Source: a bacterium (GTDB lineage Bacteria > Bacteroidota > Ignavibacteria > Kapaibacteriales > UBA961). Taken from it: DNA of 13,910 nucleotides. Positions 7,216-13,910 of the stretch are shown piece after piece. The notes below the pieces were generated by a model that had not been told where the DNA came from, ran no database searches, and saw nothing but the letters and a program-made list of their open reading frames with translations. A program made the position numbers and the translations under genes. The stretch covers positions 1 to 13,910 of the forward strand of contig JALHLL010000074.1 of assembly GCA_022844575.1 (NCBI GenBank), read 5' to 3'. Position 1 is the first letter of the stretch. Every line of letters begins with the position of its first letter.

Positions 7216-7875
7216 ATGGCGATGACAAATACGCCGGTGACACCGGAAATAGACGAGTATTTATCAAACAATTTTTCTGCTGAGGATGATTTTCTTGTAC
7301 AGTTGAAAAAAGATGCAATAGAAGCAGGATTTCCCGATATATCAATTGGCGGTGTACAATCAGCTTTTTTACAGGTGTTTTTAAAAGCAATGAATGCCAA
7401 ATATGTGATGGAAATAGGTTCATTATTCGGATATTCTGCTATCATTATTGCTCGTGCTTTACCTGATGATGGTAAAGTAGTATGCTTTGAACTCCAAGAA
7501 AAATATTGCGATTTTATACGTATGAAAGCTGAAGAGGCCGGTGTCGGGCATAAAGTGGAAGTATATTCCGGCAATGCCAAACGTGTTCTGAAAGATTATA
7601 AACCGGAATTTGAATTTGATTTTGTATTTATTGATGCGGATAAACCTTCATATAGCTCATATCTCGAACTTACGTATCCCTTAATAAGAAAAGGCGGCAT
7701 TATTGCCGGAGATAACTGCCTTGCTTGGGGATATGTAGCAAAGTCGGAGTTTACTTTCGAGCCGATAAATGTAGCTGCTATACAAAAATTCAATCAAGCT
7801 GTTATCGAACATCCGAGTTTACAGCATTGTTTTGTGCCGATTGGTGACGGAATGACAATAGGGCTGAAATTATGA
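7216..7875 (+). CDS. Metal-dependent SAM O-methyltransferase (CCoAOMT/COMT-like)
   Basis: A 219-residue class I methyltransferase of the O-methyltransferase family 3 (catechol/caffeoyl-CoA type), which moves a methyl group from S-adenosylmethionine to a hydroxyl. Motif I is VMEIGSLFGYS (64-74); the ribose-binding acid is Glu92 (CFELQ). Asp140 (FIDADK) and Asp166-Asn167 (GDN) are the expected metal ligands, with the same 26-residue spacing as in plant caffeoyl-CoA enzymes. Length is normal. AGGAAAG at 7201-7207, overlapping the previous stop codon, is a good ribosome-binding site for the ATG at 7216; an in-frame ATG at 7222 is the alternative. The substrate cannot be deduced; bacterial relatives act on varied catechols. 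Confidence 0.9.
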   Translation: MAMTNTPVTPEIDEYLSNNFSAEDDFLVQLKKDAIEAGFPDISIGGVQSAFLQVFLKAMNAKYVMEIGSLFGYSAIIIARALPDDGKVVCFELQEKYCDFIRMKAEEAGVGHKVEVYSGNAKRVLKDYKPEFEFDFVFIDADKPSYSSYLELTYPLIRKGGIIAGDNCLAWGYVAKSEFTFEPINVAAIQKFNQAVIEHPSLQHCFVPIGDGMTIGLKL

Positions 7876-7890
7876 GGATGTATCATATTA

Positions 7891-7911
7891 CTACAATGTT
7901 AACTGTTGTAG
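7891..7911 (+). terminator. Possible weak terminator hairpin
   Basis: CTACAA pairs with TTGTAG around a nine-base loop, 15 bases after the methyltransferase stop, followed by a short T-containing stretch (CATTTTG). The stem is only six pairs and AT-rich, so termination is doubtful. The rest of the 107-base gap to the next gene shows no other clear element. Confidence 0.3.
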
Positions 7912-7982
7912 CATTTTGTAACTGAAACAGAAATCAAGTGTCAAACGTCACTATCATATAAAGTTTAATTTTCGGAGCGTTT

Positions 7983-10900
7983 ATGCGCACTTTACGAGTA
8001 GTAAGTTTTCTGATATGGTGTACATTCTTGGGGAATGAGAATGTTTACGCTCAATTCGGTACAAATAAAGTGCAATACGAATCCTTCGATTGGAAATTTT
8101 ATAAAACCCGACACTTCGATATTTATTATCATGAAGGTGGTGATTACCTTGCTAAATTCACCGGAATAATTGCCGAACGCTCTCTTGTTTCAATAGAAAG
8201 GACACTGAACTATAGTATCAACAAACGTGTTGCTATTATGGTATATAGTACACATAATCAATTTCAGCAAACAAATGTCGTGTCATCCGCACTTTCGGAA
8301 GGTACGGGCGGTGTAACAGAGTTATTGAAAAACCGAGTTACTTTGCCTTTCGATGGTGATTATGAGCAATTCAGACATGTAATACATCACGAATTGGTGC
8401 ATGCAGTAATAAATGATATGTTCTACGGAGGTACATATCAGACTGCAGTTCAGATGAGAAATCCCGTTATGATTCCTTTATTTATGAATGAAGGATTAGC
8501 TGAATTCGAGGGTATTGGCGGTTATAATACTGAAACCGATATGTTTATGCGTGATATGGCATTAAGTGAATCTCTGAAAGGTTTACCCTCATTAAACGGC
8601 TATTTGGCGTATCGTGGTGGACAAGCATTCTATTGGTATATAAGTGAAAAATACGGTAATAGGAAAATAGGCGAATTAATGAACCGAATGAAAACGGCAC
8701 AGACTCTCGATGCCGCATACAAAAGTACATTCGGTTTAACATTTGAAGAGTTTTCCGAACAATGGGTAAAAGACATGAAAAAAATATATTTACCCGATAT
8801 AGGAATTTATGAAGATGTGAAAGATTATGCGACGGCGTTAACGAATTCGCAGAAAGATTTGAGTTTCTATAATACATCCCCGGCAATTTCGCCCGACGGT
8901 ACGAAAATGGCTTATATTTCAGCCATTGATAGAGAATTCGGTATTTATGTTAAAGATATCGGTAATCCGAAGAGTGAGCCCGAAATGGTATTGAAATCGG
9001 GTCGATCTTTGGATTTCGAAGAATTGAATATTCTAACTCCGGGTATTTCGTGGAGTCCCGATGGAAAAAAATTAGCAATTTCTGCTAAAGCCGGTGGCGA
9101 GGACGCTCTGTTTATTGTTGATGTAAAAGAGGGTGATTATGAGAAAAAACTATTCGGATTAAAATCACTTACATCTGCTATTTGGTCGCCTGATGGTAAA
9201 TATATTGCTTTTATTGCCTCAGAAAATGAACAGAGTAATATTTATTTATATACAACGGCAACGGAAAAAGTTGAACGTTTAACAAGCGACTTATTTACGA
9301 AATTACACCCGATATGGTCACCTGACAGTAAATTATTATACTTCGTTTCGGATAGGGGAAATAATCTTGATGGTGTATATACTGCAAAAGATTTTGAAAT
9401 GTGGAATTATGAGTTTGAAAGACGCGACATTTATTCGATTGATGTAAACACTCATGTTCTGAATCGTATTACGAATGATCCTGAATATGATAAAACATCA
9501 ATAGCTGTTTCCCCCGATGGTAAATCGCTCTTTTACGTTTCCGATAAAAACGGGATAGGTAACTTGTATTTGCTTGATTTGGAAACTAAAAAATCATTTG
9601 CAAAAACAAATTCATTGCAAGGTATTGCACAACTTTCTTTAGCACGTGATGGTAGTACTTTATTATTTAATTCTCTTATCAATGGCGGTTACGATATATT
9701 TCAGATGAAATTCCCATTCGATAGAAAAACGTATGATTCAATACCCGTTACAACATTCCGAAAAAAACAAACACTTGCCGCAAAGGAGGAGCTTGAACCG
9801 GAAGCACCTGCTCCACAAGAACAAAAATCTTTGTCCTACGGGGAATTTGAATTGGAGTACTCACGCCAGGAAGTAATAAAACCGAATGCCGATGCTGTTG
9901 CACCTTCACGTTATGCTACATCAGGTGGTGGTGATTATATAGATACTACAATGTCAGGCCCATATCCTTATCGTTTATCGTTCTCTTTAGATTATGCCTT
10001 CAGTAATGTAGGATATAATACATTTTGGGGTGCGCAGGGACAGCAACAATTTTTATTCAGCGATATGCTCGGCGATCATCAAATATATATAGCTGCAAAT
10101 TTATTTCTCGATATTCGCAATAGCAATTTATATGCTGCATACTACTATCTCCCTCAAGTTGTTGATTATCAGGTTGCGATTTATAATAGAATCGGTTGGT
10201 CGGGAGTAAATACAGGTGGTGGTTTTATACTTAGTCGTTTTAGGAGTACAGGTATCAATTTAGGTGCATGGTATCCACTTTCAACATTCAGACGTGTTGA
10301 ATTTGGTATATCTTATATGAATACAGGGCAGGATTATCCTGATTTCCCAACAATTCCCAGCAACGTAATTCATACAATAGTACCGGAAGCAAAATTAGTA
10401 TATGATAATACGAGACCGGGTTGGTGGGGTCCTGCTGATGGTACGAGATATGGTATAAATGTACAGGGTTCTCCGAAAATGGGGAATAATGGTATAGGAT
10501 TTATGAAGTTTACTACGGATATACGACAATATTTCTCACTTTTTGATGGATACTTAACAACGGCATTCAGAGGAGCGGCAGGAACAAGTTTTGGGCCTAA
10601 TCCACAGAGATTTGTTCTTGGTGGTGTTGAAAATTGGATAAGAGCGGTTAATTTTAATCAGATACCGTTTACGAATCCCGCCGATTTTGCCTTTATGGAA
10701 TTCGGTATGCCTCTACGCGGTTGGCAAATCGGTAGTGGGGTAGGGAGTAATTATTTTATGACAAATGCCGAGTTACGCTTTCCGCTCTTTTATGGATTAC
10801 TTGCGGGACCTTTACCTATTCTATTTCAAGGTTTTCAGGGAGCAATGTTTCTTGATATGGGTGGTGCATGGAATGGTGATAATTTCGTCTCCGCCAGACC

Positions 10901-11066
10901 CGATGCAAACGGTAACTTAATGCCTCGTGACTTGTTAATGAGTGCCGGTGTTGGCATTCGCTCAGCTGTGTTCGGTTTGCCTTTGCGTGTTGATGTTGCT
11001 TGGCGTAATTTATACTGGAACTGGGATCAGCCGCTATGGATGTTTTCGATAGGTGGGGATTGGTAA
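7983..11066 (+). CDS. Zinc-peptidase-like / TolB-like propeller / Omp85-like barrel envelope protein
   Basis: A 1027-residue protein with a signal peptide cut after VYA (residue 23). Residues about 30-272 resemble a peptidase MA-like gluzincin: HHELVH places HExxH at 136-140, and Glu170 in MNEGLAEFEG is the likely third zinc ligand. Residues about 295-580 carry PD40/TolB-type propeller blades (ISPDGTKMAYIS, SWSPDGKKLAIS, IWSPDGKYIAFIA, IWSPDSKLLYFVS, VSPDGKSLFYVS). A linker rich in Glu, Pro and Ala (about 599-615) follows. From about 660 on the sequence looks like a beta-barrel similar to the bacterial surface antigen (Omp85/BamA) family, with DNTRPGWWGPADGTRYG, GGVENWIR and MFLDMGGAW, and it ends in Trp, as outer-membrane proteins commonly do. 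Predicted place: outer membrane, soluble parts in the periplasm. GGAG at 7974-7977 is a fair RBS for the ATG. The joint function is unknown. The domain calls are from motifs, and the barrel is the least certain. Confidence 0.85.
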   Translation: MRTLRVVSFLIWCTFLGNENVYAQFGTNKVQYESFDWKFYKTRHFDIYYHEGGDYLAKFTGIIAERSLVSIERTLNYSINKRVAIMVYSTHNQFQQTNVVSSALSEGTGGVTELLKNRVTLPFDGDYEQFRHVIHHELVHAVINDMFYGGTYQTAVQMRNPVMIPLFMNEGLAEFEGIGGYNTETDMFMRDMALSESLKGLPSLNGYLAYRGGQAFYWYISEKYGNRKIGELMNRMKTAQTLDAAYKSTFGLTFEEFSEQWVKDMKKIYLPDIGIYEDVKDYATALTNSQKDLSFYNTSPAISPDGTKMAYISAIDREFGIYVKDIGNPKSEPEMVLKSGRSLDFEELNILTPGISWSPDGKKLAISAKAGGEDALFIVDVKEGDYEKKLFGLKSLTSAIWSPDGKYIAFIASENEQSNIYLYTTATEKVERLTSDLFTKLHPIWSPDSKLLYFVSDRGNNLDGVYTAKDFEMWNYEFERRDIYSIDVNTHVLNRITNDPEYDKTSIAVSPDGKSLFYVSDKNGIGNLYLLDLETKKSFAKTNSLQGIAQLSLARDGSTLLFNSLINGGYDIFQMKFPFDRKTYDSIPVTTFRKKQTLAAKEELEPEAPAPQEQKSLSYGEFELEYSRQEVIKPNADAVAPSRYATSGGGDYIDTTMSGPYPYRLSFSLDYAFSNVGYNTFWGAQGQQQFLFSDMLGDHQIYIAANLFLDIRNSNLYAAYYYLPQVVDYQVAIYNRIGWSGVNTGGGFILSRFRSTGINLGAWYPLSTFRRVEFGISYMNTGQDYPDFPTIPSNVIHTIVPEAKLVYDNTRPGWWGPADGTRYGINVQGSPKMGNNGIGFMKFTTDIRQYFSLFDGYLTTAFRGAAGTSFGPNPQRFVLGGVENWIRAVNFNQIPFTNPADFAFMEFGMPLRGWQIGSGVGSNYFMTNAELRFPLFYGLLAGPLPILFQGFQGAMFLDMGGAWNGDNFVSARPDANGNLMPRDLLMSAGVGIRSAVFGLPLRVDVAWRNLYWNWDQPLWMFSIGGDW

Positions 11067-11143
11067 TAATTTGTAAAAATTTGCATATATTCGAATGTAA
11101 TTCTGAAATTTAATAACCGTGTATTTTAATTGAGGAGTTGAAA

Positions 11144-11338
11144 ATGTCTCGCATTCTTCTTTGCTCGTTTTTTGTTTGTTTAGTTAATACTGTCATTCTA
11201 TTTGGACAAGCTCCAATAATTATTCATCAAAATTCTTTGAAAGGCAGTCTCTCATTTAATCAGTTCAGTGATGTAGCAATAAATCAATATGGCGAGTTTG
11301 CGATAACTGGCAATTCTTTTCATATCATAAAGAAGTGA
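11144..11338 (+). CDS. N-terminal part of a frame-disrupted secreted T9SS protein
   Basis: A 64-residue reading frame beginning at the ATG at 11144, six bases after GAGGAG (11132-11137), an unusually good ribosome-binding site for this window. A TTG at 11138 is in frame but directly adjoins that site and is unlikely. The product has a clear signal peptide (about 1-22, ending ILFGQ) and then the first part of a repeat (DVAINQYGEFAITGNSF) before stopping at TGA 11336-11338. The sense of the protein continues in the frame shifted by -1, so this is most likely the 5' part of a gene that continues to 12609, not an independent small gene. The shift falls between 11272, where the downstream frame opens, and 11338. 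Confidence 0.75.
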   Translation: MSRILLCSFFVCLVNTVILFGQAPIIIHQNSLKGSLSFNQFSDVAINQYGEFAITGNSFHIIKK

Positions 11339-12609
11339 CTTGGTATAAAATGTATATTGCCACTTTTACATCTGAGGGATTATTTAAATGGGAGAAAAGT
11401 AGTTATGAATCTCCTCCATACATGACAATGAGTTTGGATCTTATTCAACCGTACTATACATATTATATTGGTGCTTACGCAATAGGTACTAATCATCAAC
11501 TTGTATTTATATCTGAATCAACAGACAAAATAGGACGTAGAGTCGTAAATTATGAAGATATTGGTGGTCCAAACGATAGGATTACAGGAATAACAATAAC
11601 AGGTAATTCAAGTGCGCTTATTTGTAGTGATAGAAATATTCGGAAAATGAATCTGAATGAGTTTCATAGTATTTGGACTAAGAATGTGACTGAACGGCAA
11701 AACATATGGTTACAATCAGTTGATTCATTAACAGACGGAGTTGTCACCGCTAGCATTATCAATTCAGGTAAGGTATCATACGATTTGAGAAATGATTCGA
11801 CAGATATTTATATTTGTAAACTCGATAAGAACGGGAATAGAATTTGGGAAAGAGTTCTGGAAACGAAAAGTAGAGAGGTATTTTCTAAGGTTCTTGGAAT
11901 GGAAAATGGTGAAATGATAATTCTTGCAGAGACTTACTCTGATTCAGTTCTAAATGAAAAAAATCACGGTAAAACGGATGTACTTCTGCAGAGAAGAGAT
12001 AGAGATGGTAATGTATTATGGACAAAAGTTTTGGGTGGTTCAGACGAAGAACATGCAATAGGTATGTTGAAAGATGAAAATGATGGATGTATAATTTTGG
12101 CATCTACAAGTTCTAATGATGGTGATATTTCAAGTAATAAAGGTAAATCAGATATTTGGTTGGTGAATATAGATAAGGAAGGTGAAATAGTATGGGAAAA
12201 AACGTATGGAACAAGTGGTAACGATCGACCAATAAAGCTAATGAAGAAATCAAACGGTGAAATTGTTGTTTTCACATCTGCTGGAGCCGAAGATGGTGAC
12301 TTTAATGTACCACAAGAAAAACGAGGATACTATTGGATTCTTACATTCTCTTTACCTGTTGGTGTGAATGAAGAAGAGTTAGGTAATAATTTTTTAATTA
12401 AACCAAATCCGGCTCAGGATGAGATAGTTATTTCAGGCTTAAACCAAAAAACGGAAAGAATAAAAATAACTACTCTTTTAGGCGAAAGTATAGTAGAGTT
12501 TCCGACAAACCGAATGTCAACAGTATCCGTACCAACCAATAACTTATCAAATGGAATGTATATGATACGGATAGGCAATAATGCTGAAAAACTGATTATT
12601 CAAAGATGA
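11335..12609 (+). CDS. C-terminal part of a frame-disrupted T9SS-sorted repeat protein
   Basis: About 424 codons that continue the protein begun at 11144. The first possible starts are GTG 11335 and ATG 11350; neither has a ribosome-binding site, and no signal peptide is coded, which would be abnormal for a T9SS substrate. The body has repeats of the type found in secreted propeller-like Bacteroidota proteins: YICKLDKNGNRIWERVL, LLQRRDRDGNVLWTKVLGG and WLVNIDKEGEIVWEKTYG, each followed by GGSDEE/GTSGNDRP-like turns. Residues about 342-424 form a T9SS type A sorting domain (LIKPNPAQDEIVISG, LSNGMYMIRIG). Joined to the 5' part it would make a protein of about 488 residues. Ligand and role are unknown. 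Whether it is a pseudogene, a sequencing error or a recoded gene is open. Confidence 0.75.
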   Translation: MTWYKMYIATFTSEGLFKWEKSSYESPPYMTMSLDLIQPYYTYYIGAYAIGTNHQLVFISESTDKIGRRVVNYEDIGGPNDRITGITITGNSSALICSDRNIRKMNLNEFHSIWTKNVTERQNIWLQSVDSLTDGVVTASIINSGKVSYDLRNDSTDIYICKLDKNGNRIWERVLETKSREVFSKVLGMENGEMIILAETYSDSVLNEKNHGKTDVLLQRRDRDGNVLWTKVLGGSDEEHAIGMLKDENDGCIILASTSSNDGDISSNKGKSDIWLVNIDKEGEIVWEKTYGTSGNDRPIKLMKKSNGEIVVFTSAGAEDGDFNVPQEKRGYYWILTFSLPVGVNEEELGNNFLIKPNPAQDEIVISGLNQKTERIKITTLLGESIVEFPTNRMSTVSVPTNNLSNGMYMIRIGNNAEKLIIQR

Positions 12610-12620
12610 TACGTATTTGT

Positions 12621-12668
12621 GAAGTGAGCATATTATAGTGGATAGTTTAGCTATACTATGTTCACTTC
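12621..12668. terminator. Long hairpin between convergent genes, probable shared terminator
   Basis: Two 19-base arms, 12621-12639 and 12650-12668, pair over almost their full length: GAAGTGA/TCACTTC at the base, then CATA/TATG and TATAG/CTATA, with two G-T wobbles and one T-C mismatch, around a ten-base loop. On the plus strand it is followed by TCTTTCT. It lies 12 bases after the stop of the T9SS gene and reaches into the last codons of murB on the other strand. The tails are not strong T-runs, so efficiency is uncertain. Confidence 0.5.
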
Positions 12669-13667
12669 TCTTTCTAGATGAATATTAAATTTATTAAATA
12701 TATCATCAAGAATATTTTGTGATAATTGGTAAATTTCTTCACCGGTGGTATTATTGTAATTAACAAGTACTAATGCTTGTTTGGAGGAGACACCCGCATC
12801 TCCTTGACGAAAACCTTTCCAGCCGGCTTTTTCAATAAGCCATCCTGCAGGTATTTTAATACGTCCGTCATTTTGCGAATAATGAGGTATTTCAGGATAT
12901 TGTGATTGTAAATTTGTAAATTGAATTGCAGAAATAATAGGGTTTTTAAAGAAGCTTCCTGCATTGCCTATTTCGTTCGGATTCGGTAATTTTCTTGATC
13001 GTATTTGTACAACCGCATTGAAAATGTCTTTAATTGTCGGGTTTACAATTTCTTGTTCTTTTAACTCAGATTGTACATCAGCATAATTATAATGAGGTGT
13101 CGGATTTTTTGATAAACGAAGTGTAATACCCGTAACTATTCCTTTATCCTTTAAATCACGCTTAAAGATACTATCACGGTAACCGAAATTACATTCTTCA
13201 TTTGTAATTATTTTTTCTGTTTTAGTGTTTAACTCAAACCAATGAACATTGACCAAAGATTGACATATTTCTATACCATAAGCACCAATATTCTGTAACG
13301 GCGCGGCACCACAATTTCCAGGAATAAGGGCAAGGTTTTCTATCCCACCCCAACCGTTCTGCACTGTCCATTCTACTATTGAGTGCCAGTTTTCACCGGC
13401 AGCACAATAGATAAGTACTTCTTCTTCATTTTCATGAAGAATTTGTTTACCAAAAAGAGAAATTTTAATAATTGTACCGGAAAAATCCGCCCGAAACAAT
13501 ACATTCGACCCTCCCCCGAGAAATAAAATAGGGCGGGGTAGGGTCTTAATTGATTGGATTACATCATTTAACTCATCTTTTGTGCTTATCTCGCAGTAAT
13601 TTTCCGCGAAACAATCTATTCCGAATGTATGGAGTTTTTTTAAGGAATAATGATGTTGTAATTCCAT
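12651..13667 (-). CDS. murB: UDP-N-acetylenolpyruvoylglucosamine reductase MurB
   Basis: A 338-residue cytoplasmic flavoenzyme that uses NADPH and FAD to reduce UDP-GlcNAc-enolpyruvate to UDP-MurNAc in peptidoglycan precursor synthesis. The FAD-binding part shows LFLGGGSNVLF (48-58) and IPGNCGAAPLQNIGAYGIE (115-133). The substrate-binding and catalytic part shows FGYRDSIF with Arg164, GNAGSFFKNP with the proton-donor Ser238, IPAGWLIEKAGWKG (272-285), and Glu334 near the C-terminus (LEREV), matching the Arg159, Ser229 and Glu325 of the E. coli enzyme. The Tyr-containing insert and length fit type I MurB. The gene starts 11 bases after the prfB stop, so the two are probably co-transcribed. There is no clear Shine-Dalgarno sequence, and the start is fixed by the family's usual N-terminus (YSLKKLHTFGI). 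Confidence 0.97.
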   Translation of the reverse strand: MELQHHYSLKKLHTFGIDCFAENYCEISTKDELNDVIQSIKTLPRPILFLGGGSNVLFRADFSGTIIKISLFGKQILHENEEEVLIYCAAGENWHSIVEWTVQNGWGGIENLALIPGNCGAAPLQNIGAYGIEICQSLVNVHWFELNTKTEKIITNEECNFGYRDSIFKRDLKDKGIVTGITLRLSKNPTPHYNYADVQSELKEQEIVNPTIKDIFNAVVQIRSRKLPNPNEIGNAGSFFKNPIISAIQFTNLQSQYPEIPHYSQNDGRIKIPAGWLIEKAGWKGFRQGDAGVSSKQALVLVNYNNTTGEEIYQLSQNILDDIFNKFNIHLEREVNIV

Positions 13668-13678
13668 ACGGCTATTGA

Positions 13679-13910
13679 TTATGCTTCAGAACTTTCTTCT
13701 TCGGACATCAATAAATATCCGCGTATGAACTCATCCAAATCACCATCCATAACCGTATGTACATCGGTTTTTTTGATTTCGGTTCTATGGTCATTCACCA
13801 TAGTATAAGGTTGAAATACATAAGAACGAATTTGACTGCCCCATTCTATCTTTTTCTTTGTCCCTTCAATTGCGGCTTTGGCGGCATTTTCTTCCTCCAA
13901 ACGTTTTGCA
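13679..13910 (-). CDS. prfB: Peptide chain release factor 2, C-terminal end (partial)
   Basis: The last 76 residues of the release factor that reads UGA and UAA stop codons; the 5' part lies beyond the right edge of the window. The visible sequence continues to the edge as AKRLEEENAAK, so the TTG at 13898-13900 is an internal Leu codon and not a start. IEWGSQIRSYVFQPYTMV followed by DHRT and VMDGDLDEFIRGYL is typical of RF2 and differs from RF1. The GGQ motif, the stop-recognition tripeptide and any programmed frameshift site near the start are outside the window. The tail after GYLLM is acidic (SEEESSEA). It is followed by murB after 11 bases. Confidence 0.93.
   Translation of the reverse strand, partial: AKRLEEENAAKAAIEGTKKKIEWGSQIRSYVFQPYTMVNDHRTEIKKTDVHTVMDGDLDEFIRGYLLMSEEESSEA

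Noticed and set aside
7085..7580. Minus-strand ORFs of 112 and 128 codons over the binding protein and methyltransferase genes
   Set aside because: They are antisense to well-supported genes and show no recognisable motif.
11138..11143. TTG at 11138 as start of the small secreted ORF
   Set aside because: It directly follows the GAGGAG ribosome-binding site with no spacing; the in-frame ATG at 11144 has a six-base spacing and begins the signal peptide.
11327..11338. Programmed -1 frameshift at the end of the small ORF
   Set aside because: Only a weak A-AAG tetramer is present, with no classical X-XXY-YYZ heptamer or obvious stimulatory hairpin right after it, so I do not claim recoding; it is left open in the frame-break finding.
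11964..12275. Minus-strand ORF of 103 codons, Ser/Pro-rich
   Set aside because: It is antisense to the repeat-containing T9SS protein; its composition is what the complement of that coding sequence gives.
13679..13900. Separate small minus-strand gene of about 73 residues
   Set aside because: Its apparent start is an internal TTG Leu codon; the frame stays open to the window edge and the sequence is the C-terminus of release factor 2.
1..13910. CRISPR array, tRNA, rRNA, insertion sequence or integrase
   Set aside because: No regularly spaced repeats, no cloverleaf or rRNA-like sequence and no transposase or recombinase motif were seen on either strand.

Overview
This AT-rich window most likely comes from a chromosome of the Bacteroidota/Chlorobiota (FCB) superphylum. 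The main evidence is two different C-terminal type IX secretion (T9SS type A) sorting domains, together with choice-of-anchor Ig-like modules, a large protease/propeller/barrel envelope protein and mostly weak Shine-Dalgarno signals. An Ignavibacteria/Kapabacteria-like lineage is my inference from this combination; no rRNA or tRNA is present to confirm it.

Layout, left to right. Positions 1-38 are the last codons of an upstream gene, followed by a palindrome and a strong terminator. These 119 bases recur without a mismatch at the end of the next gene (4581-4699), so a tandem paralogue of that gene lies just outside the window. Positions 308-4618 (+) encode a 1436-residue secreted protein with an IgGFc-binding-like N-terminal region, Ig-like modules and a T9SS sorting domain. 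Positions 4772-6325 (+) encode an HtrA/DegP-type protease with two PDZ domains, ending in a terminator that touches the next start codon. Positions 6381-7202 and 7216-7875 (+) form a two-gene unit: a BtuF-like cobalamin-binding protein without a signal peptide and a metal-dependent O-methyltransferase. Positions 7983-11066 (+) encode a 1027-residue envelope protein that joins a zinc-peptidase-like domain, a TolB-like beta-propeller and an Omp85/BamA-like barrel. Positions 11144-12609 (+) hold a secreted T9SS-sorted repeat protein split by a -1 frame change near 11335. On the minus strand, convergent with it, are murB (12651-13667) and the 3' end of prfB (13679-13910, cut by the window edge), separated by 11 bases.

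How the genes relate. Four of the gene products (the T9SS proteins, HtrA and the propeller/barrel protein) act in the periplasm, outer membrane or cell surface, so the left and middle of the window read as an envelope neighbourhood: surface proteins, a periplasmic quality-control protease and an outer-membrane protein of unknown role. murB and prfB are core housekeeping genes. I see no CRISPR array, transposase, integrase, tRNA, rRNA or recognisable riboswitch. Every gene-free stretch is under 300 bases. The points most worth following up are the three-module protein at 7983, the exactly repeated gene end at 1/4581 and the frame-disrupted gene at 11144.
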